Positions 46,846-55,935 of a DNA stretch of 64,000 nucleotides are shown here, piece by piece; position 1 is the first letter of the stretch, and every line of letters begins with the position of its first letter. Where the stretch lies: positions 372,001 through 436,000 of the forward strand of contig JAYQNS010000004.1 of the NCBI GenBank assembly GCA_038144425.1. The letters are read 5' to 3'. A model generated the notes under the pieces. That model was not told where the DNA came from, did no database searches, and worked only from the letters and a program-made list of their open reading frames with translations. This DNA comes from Salivita marina. GTDB taxonomy: Bacteria > Pseudomonadota > Gammaproteobacteria > Pseudomonadales > Azotimanducaceae. The position numbers and the translations under genes are program-made.

Positions 46846-47939
46846 ATCTGGAAGCGCTCCACCGCGCCAGCGGCCGGGGGGTTTTATCCATCACCGGCGG
46901 CGGCACGGGCGCACTCGGGCGCCTCCTCGCCGTCCCCGGGGCCTCGGGTACGGTCCTCGATGCGCAAATTCCCTACAGCCTCGGTGCGCTATCGGAAATG
47001 CTCGGCCGTGCGCCAGACCAGGCGACCTCCGCAGCCACGGCCCGGGCCCTCGCCATGGTGGCGTTCCAGCGGGCCCGAAGCTTGGACATCGAAGCCACCT
47101 TTGGCCTCGGCGCGACAGCGGCCCTGGCGACGAACCGAGAGAAGGCAGGGGATCACCGCCTTCACGTCGCCCTCCAAAACTCGGGCACCTCTTATCTATG
47201 GAGTCTCACTTTCGACAAAGGCCGTCGCTCTCGGGAGGAGGAGGAGGCGCTATGCGAGCACCTGATTCTCCATGCGCTGTTTATAGCCAAGGGCCTTCAC
47301 AGCGACGAGCCGGCCCTGCCGCTTGGCGCAGGCGATGAGCTAGTCAGTGATCACGTACCAGGGGATTCTGACTGGCAGAGCCTGATCTTAGGCTCCGCAA
47401 CCTCCGTGCCCCAGAGTGCCCAGGGCCAGGGAACCGCTGCGCTTCTCCCTGGGGCCTTCAATCCTTTACACGAGGGCCATCGCGCCATGGCTCAAATCGC
47501 GGCTGACCGACTCCAGTGCCCGGTGAGCTACGAGCTTTCCGTGTTTAACGTCGATAAGCCGCCCCTCAACTACGCTGACCTGCGAGATAGACTGAGCGCT
47601 TTTCCAGCCGGGGCGTCCGTGCTTCTTACCCATGCCCCCCGCTTCACGGATAAGGCCGAGCTTTTTCCTGGCCGCACTTTCGTGGTCGGGGCAGATACGA
47701 TCCTTCGGGTGGGGAATGTGCGCTATTACGGAGGTAGCCAAAGCGCCCGGGATGCGGCGGTCGCTCGCCTAGCCAAGCAGGACGTTCGCTTTTTGGTCTT
47801 CGGACGAGTGCTGGAGGGTCGCTTCGAAACCCTAGAGGACCTCGCTCTGCCCGAGGCGCTGTGCACCCTCTGCGATGGTGTCAGTGAGGCTGAATTCCGC
47901 CAAGACCTGTCTTCCACAGCACTCCGCCTTCACCGCTAA
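46842..47939 (+). CDS. CinA/PncC-like domain fused to a NadD-like nucleotidyltransferase
   Basis: 365 residues. Residues 1-155 resemble the CinA C-terminal (NMN deamidase, PncC) fold: SITGGGTGALGRLLAVPGAS, VLDAQIPYS and GLGATAALATNREKAGDHR. Residues 200-365 are an adenylyltransferase domain of the HIGH family: LLPGAFNPLHEGHRAMA (His210, His213), a FVVGADTILRVGN segment and a C-terminal LSSTALR, matching the ISSTxxR motif. Combined, the two activities could turn NMN into nicotinate mononucleotide and then to the dinucleotide, but neither is proven. Proteins of this shape occur in plants and some bacteria, mostly uncharacterised. ATGA overlap with the esterase gene; the stop lies in a terminator. 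Confidence 0.8.
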   Translation: MNLEALHRASGRGVLSITGGGTGALGRLLAVPGASGTVLDAQIPYSLGALSEMLGRAPDQATSAATARALAMVAFQRARSLDIEATFGLGATAALATNREKAGDHRLHVALQNSGTSYLWSLTFDKGRRSREEEEALCEHLILHALFIAKGLHSDEPALPLGAGDELVSDHVPGDSDWQSLILGSATSVPQSAQGQGTAALLPGAFNPLHEGHRAMAQIAADRLQCPVSYELSVFNVDKPPLNYADLRDRLSAFPAGASVLLTHAPRFTDKAELFPGRTFVVGADTILRVGNVRYYGGSQSARDAAVARLAKQDVRFLVFGRVLEGRFETLEDLALPEALCTLCDGVSEAEFRQDLSSTALRLHR

Positions 47940-47968
47940 AAAAAAGGGCTGCCCGAAGGCAGCCCTTT
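47938..47968 (-). terminator. Intrinsic terminator of the second TonB receptor, overlapping the convergent stop codon
   Basis: Stem aaagggctgcc/ggcagcccttt with CGAA loop at 47943-47968, and a run of eight A (47938-47945) that gives T on the minus strand. It ends the receptor transcript (stop at 48010) and may also serve the plus-strand gene, whose TAA is at 47937-47939. The hairpin is nearly the same as that behind the first TonB receptor. Confidence 0.88.
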
Positions 47969-48009
47969 GCGTTCCAACCGATGGGGCGCGGAGCGCGCCC
48001 CGAAGCGGT

Positions 48010-50694
48010 TTAGAAGTCAGCGCGAAGACGCGCGTAGTAGTAACCACCCTGCCAGGGCACGAAGGTCGCGGAAGAGTACTTCCGGCCACAGCACTGGTCG
48101 TTGTCGCCACGAACCCGATCAATCTCATCGGGATACTCGTCGAAGATATTCCGACCACCCAGCGAGAGCGCGAAGTTCTCGTTGAACCGGTAGGTGCCTT
48201 CGAGATCCCAGAAGACCACGGGCTTGAAGGTCTGGAAGCCGCTGAAGGTTGCGCCAGAGCGGTCCGAGTTGGTCTCTTCACCGTAGTAGCTAGCGCGAAC
48301 CATCATGGAGAGCGCATTGTTGAAGTAATGATTCGCCGTGACCACGGAACGCCAGTTGGGGAAGGCGTTTTCGAAATCATACTGGCTCTCGATGTTAAAG
48401 AACGCCGACGCATCGCCCTGAATGTTCTCCTCGTTGTAGTTCACGGAGGCAGTCAGGTTGGTGTTCATGCCGTTATCCCACTCGATCGGCATAGACGCCA
48501 CGATATCCACACCGCTCGTGTCGGTGTCGAAAGCGTTGGTGAAGTAGAACACGCCACCGATGGTGTTGGCGCCAGCAACCCCTGCAGCCTGAAGGGCCTC
48601 GAAGTTGTTCCGAGCGTCCGTCCCGACGGCAGCGGTCGCGCTCACGTCACGCGTCGAAATCGCGTTGAAGCGATCTTCGATCTCGATCTTGTAGAAATCC
48701 ACCGTCAGGGTGATGTCTTCAAGATCGGCAGTGAAGCCGAAGGTCATGTTGGTGGACGTTTCTGCCTTGAGCGGAGACGCACCAAGAGCCTGGGCTACCG
48801 CACCCCCTGCGGGGAACAGACCGGTTGCCACGGGGAAGCCGTTGGGCAGACGGGTGGACACGTTGGTCGTACCCTGCTGACCCGGAGTCGGCGCCCGGAA
48901 GCCGGTGCCAAGGGAACCGCGGATGGCGAACTTCTCGCTCAGGCGATAGCGCGCTGCAACCTTACCCACGGTCTCGTTGCCAAAGTCAGAGTAGTCCTCG
49001 TAGCGCACTGCACCTTGGAGGAACAGGTTCTCAGAGACGTCGGCAGAAAGATCGAGGTAAACGGCAAAGGAGTCACGGTCGTAATCGTCGGAGAAGGCCG
49101 GCGAGTAGCCCGGGAAACCGTTGGAGCCCACACCCACTGCTTGGAACGCAGGATCGTTGGCGTTGGAGCAATCCAGGGTAGAGCCGTTAGCGATCACGGC
49201 CGCGCCTGCTGCCGTTGCTACCCCGGTGCCATCGGTCGCAGTACAGAAGCCGAAGGGGTCTGGGTTAGCGTAGGGCCCAGCGATGTAAGAAGCTTCCTGC
49301 GAGCTCTGCGTGACCTCGTAGGTCTCTTCCATGTAGGACGCACCGAAAGCCACGGTCAGCGGGCTGAAGAGGCCCACGTCCATATCCTTCGAGAAGTCCG
49401 CCTGGATCTGCATTTCCTCGTTCGACAGGTCACCCGGGTTGAAGGACGTCGGCGAATCCGGGCCCATCGACGGGTTGATCGTGTTGAAGAGGGTGTAGGA
49501 GATTTCGTTGAAGCCGTAACGATAGCTGATGTCGTAGTTCAGACCGCCAGCAGTTTCCCCACGGCCCCCAAGGGCGAAGGAGTAATCCTCGATTTCACCG
49601 ACGAAGCGGGGCGTGAAGCCACCAGGGAACTTTTCAAGCGGCGAATAGACCGATCCATCGGGCTCCCGGAGATCTTCGATGGTGCCGTTACCGGGGTAAC
49701 GATAGAAGAAGCTCCCATCACCTTCCTTCTCGGTGTAGTTACCGTAGGAGTAAAGCTCAATGCCGTTATCAAGATCGATCCCGGAGTTGTAGAACAGGGA
49801 GACACCGTCTTGGTTCGGGATGCCCCAGGGCATGGCGTTGTCGCCTTCAACGGAAGCAGACGGAAGACCCCCGGGGTAGGCAGCGGTACCTGCCGCGTTG
49901 CCCTCGGCGCCAGCAGCGGGAGCTCGACCGAGGACCCAATCTGCATACCCTGCCGTGTTGTCAAAGCGGGCGTTGTTCGGATCCGTGCACCACCAGCTTT
50001 CGCAGTAGGCATCGGCCCGCTCGGTGAACTCCTGATCGAACCACTCACCGGAGATCGAGAGGAAGCCATTGTCGCCCAAGGGCAAACCAATGTTGCCTTG
50101 GATGCGATTTTGCGCCCCATCCCCCTCATAGAACTCACCGGTGTTATAGATCAGGCTGATGCCTTCCCGGTTGTCCTTGAGATTGAAGTTGATTACCCCG
50201 GCGATGGCGTCAGAGCCATACTGGGAAGATGCGCCGTCGCGGAGCACCTCAATGCTCTTAATGGCGGTCGCGGGGATCGTTGCGATGTCCGGGCCCTGCG
50301 TACCAGAGCCGCCGATCGACACCAGCGATGCACGGTGACGGCGCTTGCCGTTCACCAGCACCAGGGTGTGGTGCGAGGGCAGGTTACGCAGCGTTGCCGG
50401 CCGGATGAAGGTCGCACCATCGCTGATCGGCTGCCGCGCCACGTTGTAGGATGGCACCAGGGTTTGCATGAGATCGTCGAGATCGGGCTGGGACGCCCCA
50501 TCGATCATCTCAGCGTCAAAAACATCTACCGGCACGGGGGAATCCGTCGCAGTCCGCGGCTTACCACGGAGACCGGTGACCACCACCTCTTCGACGGCCT
50601 CTTCGGCCAACGCGATGGTCGGCACGGAGAAGGCAGCGCCTGCCGTTGCAATCGCAACCGCTAGGGGCAGAACCTTAAAATTGCCTGCTTGCAT
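48010..50694 (-). CDS. TonB-dependent outer-membrane receptor
   Basis: A complete 894-residue receptor with signal peptide (LPLAVAIATAGAAFSVPTIALA), a TonB box EEVVVTGLRG, a plug domain (TATDSPVPVDVFDAEMIDG, RRHRASLVSIGG, LRDGASSQYGSDAIAGVINF) and a beta-barrel of about 22 strands ending with YYYARLRADF (terminal aromatic Phe). The plug and the GSDAIAG motif are typical of receptors for large organic substrates or siderophores; the ligand is unknown. The start at 50694 has GGGAG nine bases upstream. It is monocistronic with its own terminator; the long leader on the upstream side suggests regulated transcription. Confidence 0.93.
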   Translation of the reverse strand: MQAGNFKVLPLAVAIATAGAAFSVPTIALAEEAVEEVVVTGLRGKPRTATDSPVPVDVFDAEMIDGASQPDLDDLMQTLVPSYNVARQPISDGATFIRPATLRNLPSHHTLVLVNGKRRHRASLVSIGGSGTQGPDIATIPATAIKSIEVLRDGASSQYGSDAIAGVINFNLKDNREGISLIYNTGEFYEGDGAQNRIQGNIGLPLGDNGFLSISGEWFDQEFTERADAYCESWWCTDPNNARFDNTAGYADWVLGRAPAAGAEGNAAGTAAYPGGLPSASVEGDNAMPWGIPNQDGVSLFYNSGIDLDNGIELYSYGNYTEKEGDGSFFYRYPGNGTIEDLREPDGSVYSPLEKFPGGFTPRFVGEIEDYSFALGGRGETAGGLNYDISYRYGFNEISYTLFNTINPSMGPDSPTSFNPGDLSNEEMQIQADFSKDMDVGLFSPLTVAFGASYMEETYEVTQSSQEASYIAGPYANPDPFGFCTATDGTGVATAAGAAVIANGSTLDCSNANDPAFQAVGVGSNGFPGYSPAFSDDYDRDSFAVYLDLSADVSENLFLQGAVRYEDYSDFGNETVGKVAARYRLSEKFAIRGSLGTGFRAPTPGQQGTTNVSTRLPNGFPVATGLFPAGGAVAQALGASPLKAETSTNMTFGFTADLEDITLTVDFYKIEIEDRFNAISTRDVSATAAVGTDARNNFEALQAAGVAGANTIGGVFYFTNAFDTDTSGVDIVASMPIEWDNGMNTNLTASVNYNEENIQGDASAFFNIESQYDFENAFPNWRSVVTANHYFNNALSMMVRASYYGEETNSDRSGATFSGFQTFKPVVFWDLEGTYRFNENFALSLGGRNIFDEYPDEIDRVRGDNDQCCGRKYSSATFVPWQGGYYYARLRADF

Positions 50695-51220
50695 ACTTTT
50701 AACTCCCAGCTGGGCGAACCTAGCTAAGGGCCTGAGCCCGTTAGGTCCTATGATCATTGCGGTTAGCCACCGCGCGTGTGGCCCGCATCGATACCACGCA
50801 CAGCACCAAAGTGGTGTTGTGACCGCTGTATTATGCAGAAATTAGGCCATCTATGGAAAAAAAATGAAGAGACAGCTTCCCTGGGGAACCTTTTCACTCA
50901 AGCAGCACCACCGTTCCGGTCAGAGCGCCGTTCATTTCAATATGTTACGAAGTATGGCGGAACCGCCTCGCGGGCCTTGGGTAGGTATAAACACCCGAAA
51001 AAGAACGGATTAACTTTAACTAAATCGGAAGGTAAAGCCAGAACTTTAGCTCTAAATCTGTGCAAAGTTGTAATTAAGCGCACTATTTTAGTTCAAAATG
51101 CGCCAAGAAAATGTCGCAAGGCCTTGCCCTCGGGCTAGATGTTTCACCGAAAAAACCCATAAACTACTGATTCATCCTCAGTTAAGGAAAAAAAGCACCA
51201 TTTCAGTGCGAATTCTAACC
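50695..51220. other. Intergenic region, AT-richer than its surroundings
   Basis: No convincing gene. It holds the leader of the TonB receptor (minus) and the tail of the MATE gene (minus). A 13-base inverted repeat (cacca-aag-tggtg, 50804-50816) is about 110 bases upstream of the receptor start and could be an operator. A perfect 12-base palindrome gcaaggccttgc at 51116-51127, followed on the minus strand by a short T-rich stretch, is a weak terminator candidate for the MATE gene. From 50830 to 51200 the base composition is clearly more AT-rich. Small plus-strand frames here have no recognisable product. Confidence 0.5.
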
Positions 51221-52594
51221 TCAGGATGTCGGCGTATTCCCTAATTGAAGATTCCTCCAGCGCCCAGAACGGAACCGGCGGGTCAGCATCCAGCCTTTGA
51301 GGGCGTAGTCGCCGACCAGTGCCGCATAAATCCACTCCACGGAAAGTCCCAGGGCAGCGAAGATCACCGCCAGCAGGCAGCGCATGCCAAGCAAACCAGC
51401 CATGGTGGCCTTAAGAGGGAAGCGCGTATCCCCGGCCCCCCGAAGGGCTCCACCCAAAGCAAACTCAATAGCCATGAGGGGCTGTACGGCGCCCAAGATA
51501 TAGACGAAGGACACGGTGTAGGCGATGACCTCCGGGTCGTCGATCATAAAGGCGGCGATCGGTTCGGCAGCCAGAATAATGGCAATCCCAACCGCGGTCA
51601 TGGACCCCATAGCCAGGCGCAGGGCCCGCCAGCCACTGCCCATCGCCTCCTCCTGAGCGTCGGCGCCCAAAGCCTGCCCAACCAAAGTTGAACCCGCTAC
51701 GGAAAAGCCAAAGCCCACCACGAAGCATAGGGAGAGGATATTTACCCCAATGCCGTAAGCCGCAAAGGCCGCCGTACCATAGAAGTGGCCAATGATCCCC
51801 AGGAAGATGAAGAACCCCAAACGAAACACACCCTGCTCGAGCGCCGCCGGATACCCGATGTAAATGAGGCGCCGAACGCGGCCCCCGTCGAAAGCGCCGC
51901 GCCACTCCGAGGGCCGGAAGCTCAGCCGAAGCGCCCCGAAACCCCAAAGCCCAAGGAAAGTCAGCCCTGCGAGAGCGAAGGCTAAGCCATTGGCCACCGC
52001 TGCCCCCTTTACCCCTAGGGCAGGCACGCCGAAGTGGCCAAAAACAAACACGTAGAGCCCAGCGAGGCTAACGAGATTCGTACCCACTCCGATCCACATC
52101 GGGGTCCGAGCGTCCCCGGCGGCCCGCAACGCCGCGCTCATGATGAAGTTAACGGCAAAGGTGACGTTGAACGCCGAAAGCCAGAAGATGAAATCTCCTG
52201 CCTGGCGCGTAGCCTCCGGCCCAAGCCCAAAGGATGACGCGATAGGTTCGGCGAACACCATAAAGGGCACGGCCAGCACGAGCCCCAAGGCCATGCCCAC
52301 GGCGAGGCTGGTGAAGGTCACGCGCACGGCCTCGTCCCTGTCTTCCGCGCCCCAGGCCCGGGCCACCAAGGCCGTGGTGCCGGCGGATACGGCCATCATG
52401 ACCGCCTGCAGCGTGAAGAAGATCTGATTCCCTACGGTCACCGCCGCGGCTGCCGAGGGGCCAAGCTCGGCCACCACCTTAATCGACACCACGCCAATGA
52501 TGGAAAACAGCAAATTAGTGGTAATGGAGGGCCAGGCCAGCTCCCAGATGGAAGGCCGGCGAACGGCTGCGTCAGCCCCCTGTGGTTCCTGCAT
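51221..52594 (-). CDS. MATE-family multidrug efflux transporter
   Basis: A 457-residue polytopic protein of the MATE family, with about twelve helices arranged in two repeats: RRPSIWELAWPSITTNLLFS, GNQIFFTLQAVMMAVSAGTTALVARAWGA, and the second half YIGYPAALEQGVFRLGFFIF and VGFGFSVAGSTLVGQALGA (the MATE VAQxxGA-like motif). It exports cationic compounds with Na+ or H+. The start at 52594 has AAAGG upstream; an N-terminal extension is unsupported. Divergent from the enoyl-CoA hydratase. Confidence 0.9.
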   Translation of the reverse strand: MQEPQGADAAVRRPSIWELAWPSITTNLLFSIIGVVSIKVVAELGPSAAAAVTVGNQIFFTLQAVMMAVSAGTTALVARAWGAEDRDEAVRVTFTSLAVGMALGLVLAVPFMVFAEPIASSFGLGPEATRQAGDFIFWLSAFNVTFAVNFIMSAALRAAGDARTPMWIGVGTNLVSLAGLYVFVFGHFGVPALGVKGAAVANGLAFALAGLTFLGLWGFGALRLSFRPSEWRGAFDGGRVRRLIYIGYPAALEQGVFRLGFFIFLGIIGHFYGTAAFAAYGIGVNILSLCFVVGFGFSVAGSTLVGQALGADAQEEAMGSGWRALRLAMGSMTAVGIAIILAAEPIAAFMIDDPEVIAYTVSFVYILGAVQPLMAIEFALGGALRGAGDTRFPLKATMAGLLGMRCLLAVIFAALGLSVEWIYAALVGDYALKGWMLTRRFRSGRWRNLQLGNTPTS

Positions 52595-52750
52595 GACCTT
52601 TATCCGCTGCGCGCCTCGGCGGCGCCATCGCCCCGAAAGCCTTTCGCGCGGCGACCCCATAGCGCTGCGCCGGCGCAGTCTACCTCATCCAGCGCCCGGC
52701 GATGCTATGCTCCGCCGCTCAAGGTTTTCCCTGCTTTTTGGAGACGCACC

Positions 52751-53557
52751 ATGACCGCCCAAGGCCCCTACACCGACATTGCCGTTACCCAAGCTGGCCC
52801 CGTGGCAACGGTGGAGATTCAGCGTCCCCCCCACAATTTTTTCGATTACGCGCTCATTGAGCAAATCGCCAACGCCTTCGAAGCCTTGGACGATACGCCG
52901 AGCTGCCGAACCATCGTCCTCGCCGCTCAGGGCAAGAACTTCTGCGCCGGGGCCAACTTCGGCTCCGGGAAGGCCGATGACGGCAATGATGAATTTAGCG
53001 CCGAGGGTTTCCGGACAACTACAGGGAAGCTGTACGGAGAGGCGGTTCGCCTTTTCCGCTGCAAAAAGCCCGTGGTCGGGGCGATCCAAGGGAGCGCTAT
53101 CGGCGGCGGCCTCGGGGTCGCTCTGGTTCCAGATTTCCGCATCGCCACGCGAGAAACGCGCTTTGCCGCCAACTTTGCCCGTCTGGGCATTCATCCCGGC
53201 TTCGGACTAACCGTCACCCTGCCCCGCCTCGTGGGCATGCAGCGCGCGACCCACATGTTCTACACCGGGGCCCGGGTCCCCGGTGAACAAGCCCTGGCCT
53301 GGGGCCTCGCGGATGCCCTGGCCAGCGCCGAAACGCTACGCAGCGATGCGGAAACCCTCGCCGAGGACATCGCCAAGAGCGCGCCCCTCGCCGTGGTGTC
53401 CGTGCGCGCCACGCTTCGAGCGGGCCTGGCTGACGAGATAGCGCGGGCGACGGAGCGGGAGTTGCGGGAGCAGCAGTGGCTCCGGGAAACGGACGACGCC
53501 CAGGAGGGCATTCGGTCCGTGGCTGAGCGTCGAGATGGGGTCTTCACCGGCGCTTAA
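52751..53557 (+). CDS. Enoyl-CoA hydratase/isomerase family protein
   Basis: A 268-residue crotonase-fold protein with VATVEIQRPPHNFFDYALIE, the oxyanion loop GKNFCAGANFGSGKADDG and the second loop GAIQGSAIGGGLGVALVPDF. The order is that of hydratases that act on long or branched substrates. An in-frame ATG at 52751 after a short spacer is used. It precedes fusA by 220 bases and is probably transcribed alone. Confidence 0.88.
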   Translation: MTAQGPYTDIAVTQAGPVATVEIQRPPHNFFDYALIEQIANAFEALDDTPSCRTIVLAAQGKNFCAGANFGSGKADDGNDEFSAEGFRTTTGKLYGEAVRLFRCKKPVVGAIQGSAIGGGLGVALVPDFRIATRETRFAANFARLGIHPGFGLTVTLPRLVGMQRATHMFYTGARVPGEQALAWGLADALASAETLRSDAETLAEDIAKSAPLAVVSVRATLRAGLADEIARATERELREQQWLRETDDAQEGIRSVAERRDGVFTGA

Positions 53558-53779
53558 ATCCGGCGAAAAACGGCGTGAGCTTCGGGGCCCGATCGTGCTA
53601 AACTGCGCCCCGCTATTCCCAAGTTAGGCCTTAAAACCCTTATTTTTCAAGGCGTTACGCTATATTTGGGATGCCCCCCGGGGCTTCCGGAGCTAGGCCG
53701 TTGGAGAATCGCGAGAACTTTCAGGGAGCGCGCGGCGAAGGGCCGGCTCTCCACCCAACCTTTCCGACCGAGAAGAGCC

Positions 53780-55867
53780 ATGGCTGACCTGTCGCTGTAT
53801 CGCAACATCGGGATCTTCGCCCACGTGGACGCGGGCAAGACCACCACCACGGAACGGATCCTCAAGCTTACGGGGCGCATTCATAAGCTTGGCGAGGTGC
53901 ACGACGGCGCCGCGACCACGGACTTCATGGATCAAGAACAGGAGCGAGGAATCACCATCCAGTCTGCGGCCACCAGCTGCTTCTGGAAGGACCACCGCTT
54001 CAACATCATCGACACCCCAGGGCACGTGGATTTCACCATTGAGGTCTACCGCTCCCTAAAGGTGCTCGATGGCGGCGTCGGCGTGTTCTGCGGTTCCGGG
54101 GGCGTGGAACCCCAATCTGAAACAAACTGGCGCTATGCGAACGAATCCCGCGTAGCCCGGATCATCTATGTCAACAAGCTCGATCGCATTGGCGCAGACT
54201 TCTACCGCGTGGTGAAGCAGGTAGAGGATGTTCTTGGCGCCCGCCCCCTCGTCATGACCCTGCCCATCGGCATCGAAGATGACTTCAAGGGCATTGTGGA
54301 CGTGCTTACGCAAAAGGCTTGGATCTGGGACGACAGCGGCCTGCCGGAAAACTACGAAATCACCGATATCCCCGACGATATGGTGGAGAAGGCTGCCGAA
54401 TACCGAGAAGCACTTATCGAGTCGGCACTCGAGCAGGACGATGACCTTATGGAAGCCTACCTCGAGTCCGGGGAAGAGCCCTCTGTGGAAGACCTTAAGC
54501 GATGCATCCGCAAGGGCACCATCGCTCTAGACTGGTTCCCCACCTACTGCGGCTCTTCCTTCAAGAATAAAGGGGTACAGAACGTACTCGACGCTGTGGT
54601 GGACTACCTGCCGAGCCCCACGGAAGTGCCCGCCCAGCCGGAAATGGACCTGGAAGGAAACGAGACCGGATCCGTGGCCACGGTGGATGCTGAGAAGCCC
54701 CTTCGGGCCCTGGCCTTCAAAATTATGGACGACCGCTACGGCGCCCTTTGCTTCACCCGCATCTACTCCGGGCAGCTGAAGAAGGGTGACACGGTTCTCA
54801 ACACGGCCTCTGGCAAGACCGAACGCATTGGCCGGATCGTGGAAATGCATGCCGACTCCCGGGAAGAGCGAGATACGGCGCAGGCCGGGGACATCGTCGC
54901 CCTGCTCGGCATGAAGACTACGCAAACGGGCCACACCCTCTGCGACGTCAACAAGCCCGCCACCCTCGAACCCATGGTATTTCCCGATCCTGTGATCTCC
55001 ATCGCCATCGCGCCGAAGGACAAGGCCGCCGTGGACAAGCTAGGCATGGCCCTGTCGAAGATGATCGCCGAGGATCCCTCCTTCCGGGTGGAAACGGATG
55101 AAGAATCCGGGGAAACGATCATCAAGGGCATGGGTGAGCTTCACCTCGACATCAAGGTGGATATCCTCAAGCGGACCCACGGCGTCGACGTCACCGTCGG
55201 TAAGCCTCAGGTGGCCTACCGGGAAACGATCACCACGCCGGTTTCTGATTCCTACACCCACAAAAAGCAAACCGGGGGTTCGGGGCAGTTCGCTAAGATC
55301 GACTACTCCGTGGAGCCTGGGGAAGTAGGGTCGGGGTACGTGTTCGAATCTAAGGTGACGGGCGGTAACGTGCCCCGAGAATTCTGGCCCGCGGTAGAGA
55401 AGGGCTTCCGCGTGTCCATGGATGAAGGGACCCTCGCAGGCTTCCCACTCCTCGACGTGAAGGTCACGCTCATGGACGGCGGCTTCCACCCCGTAGACTC
55501 CTCTGCCATCGCCTACGAAATCGCGGCCAAGGCGGCCTATCGCCAGTCTGTGCCGAAGGCGAAGCCTCAGCTCCTTGAGCCGGTGATGAAGGTGGACGTG
55601 TTCACCCCAGAAGATCACGTCGGTGACGTGATCGGCGATCTGAACCGTCGCCGGGGCATGATCAAATCGCAAGAGCCAGGGCCCACGGGCGTTCGCGTGA
55701 AGGCCGACTGCCCCCTCTCCGAGATGTTCGGCTACATTGGCGATCTGCGCACCATGACCTCCGGTCGTGGCCAGTTCTCCATGGAGTTCTCCCACTACGC
55801 GCCCTGTCCGGCGAACGTTGCGGAAGACGTCATCAAGGAAACCAAGGAGCGCAAGGCGGCCAAGTAA
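53780..55867 (+). CDS. fusA: Elongation factor G (stand-alone paralogue)
   Basis: A 695-residue translational GTPase: G1 AHVDAGKTTTTERIL (residue 14), G2 RGITIQSAA, G3 DTPGHVDF, G4 NKLDRIGA, and the C-terminal EF-G domains (SGRGQFSMEFSHYAPCP). It is not in the usual rpsL-rpsG-fusA-tuf cluster, and its GVGVFCGSGGVEPQSETNWRYA region and overall form resemble the second EF-G (FusA2/FusB-like) of several gammaproteobacteria. Upstream are 220 bases without a gene. A strong terminator follows. It could serve translation or ribosome recycling; which is unknown. Confidence 0.9.
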   Translation: MADLSLYRNIGIFAHVDAGKTTTTERILKLTGRIHKLGEVHDGAATTDFMDQEQERGITIQSAATSCFWKDHRFNIIDTPGHVDFTIEVYRSLKVLDGGVGVFCGSGGVEPQSETNWRYANESRVARIIYVNKLDRIGADFYRVVKQVEDVLGARPLVMTLPIGIEDDFKGIVDVLTQKAWIWDDSGLPENYEITDIPDDMVEKAAEYREALIESALEQDDDLMEAYLESGEEPSVEDLKRCIRKGTIALDWFPTYCGSSFKNKGVQNVLDAVVDYLPSPTEVPAQPEMDLEGNETGSVATVDAEKPLRALAFKIMDDRYGALCFTRIYSGQLKKGDTVLNTASGKTERIGRIVEMHADSREERDTAQAGDIVALLGMKTTQTGHTLCDVNKPATLEPMVFPDPVISIAIAPKDKAAVDKLGMALSKMIAEDPSFRVETDEESGETIIKGMGELHLDIKVDILKRTHGVDVTVGKPQVAYRETITTPVSDSYTHKKQTGGSGQFAKIDYSVEPGEVGSGYVFESKVTGGNVPREFWPAVEKGFRVSMDEGTLAGFPLLDVKVTLMDGGFHPVDSSAIAYEIAAKAAYRQSVPKAKPQLLEPVMKVDVFTPEDHVGDVIGDLNRRRGMIKSQEPGPTGVRVKADCPLSEMFGYIGDLRTMTSGRGQFSMEFSHYAPCPANVAEDVIKETKERKAAK

Positions 55868-55892
55868 ACCGCCTCGCTTCCTCGCTAAACGG

Positions 55893-55921
55893 AAAACGGC
55901 GCCTCCTGGCGCCGTTTTTTT
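55893..55921 (+). terminator. Rho-independent terminator of the EF-G gene
   Basis: Arms aaaacggcgcc and ggcgccgtttt around a TCCT loop with seven T at the 3' side, starting 26 bases after the EF-G stop codon. Also close to the convergent aminotransferase stop (55936), so it may act in both directions. Confidence 0.92.
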
Positions 55922-55935
55922 GCCGGTCACAACCC

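Noticed and set aside
47875..50664. A 929-codon open frame on the plus strand over the second TonB receptor.
   Set aside because: The minus strand encodes a complete receptor with signal peptide and terminal phenylalanine; the antisense product has no family features.
50776..51138. A 120-codon frame in the AT-rich gap, starting MWPASIPRTAPKW.
   Set aside because: Codon usage is unlike neighbours, no domain is recognisable, and it overlaps the receptor leader; treated as noncoding.
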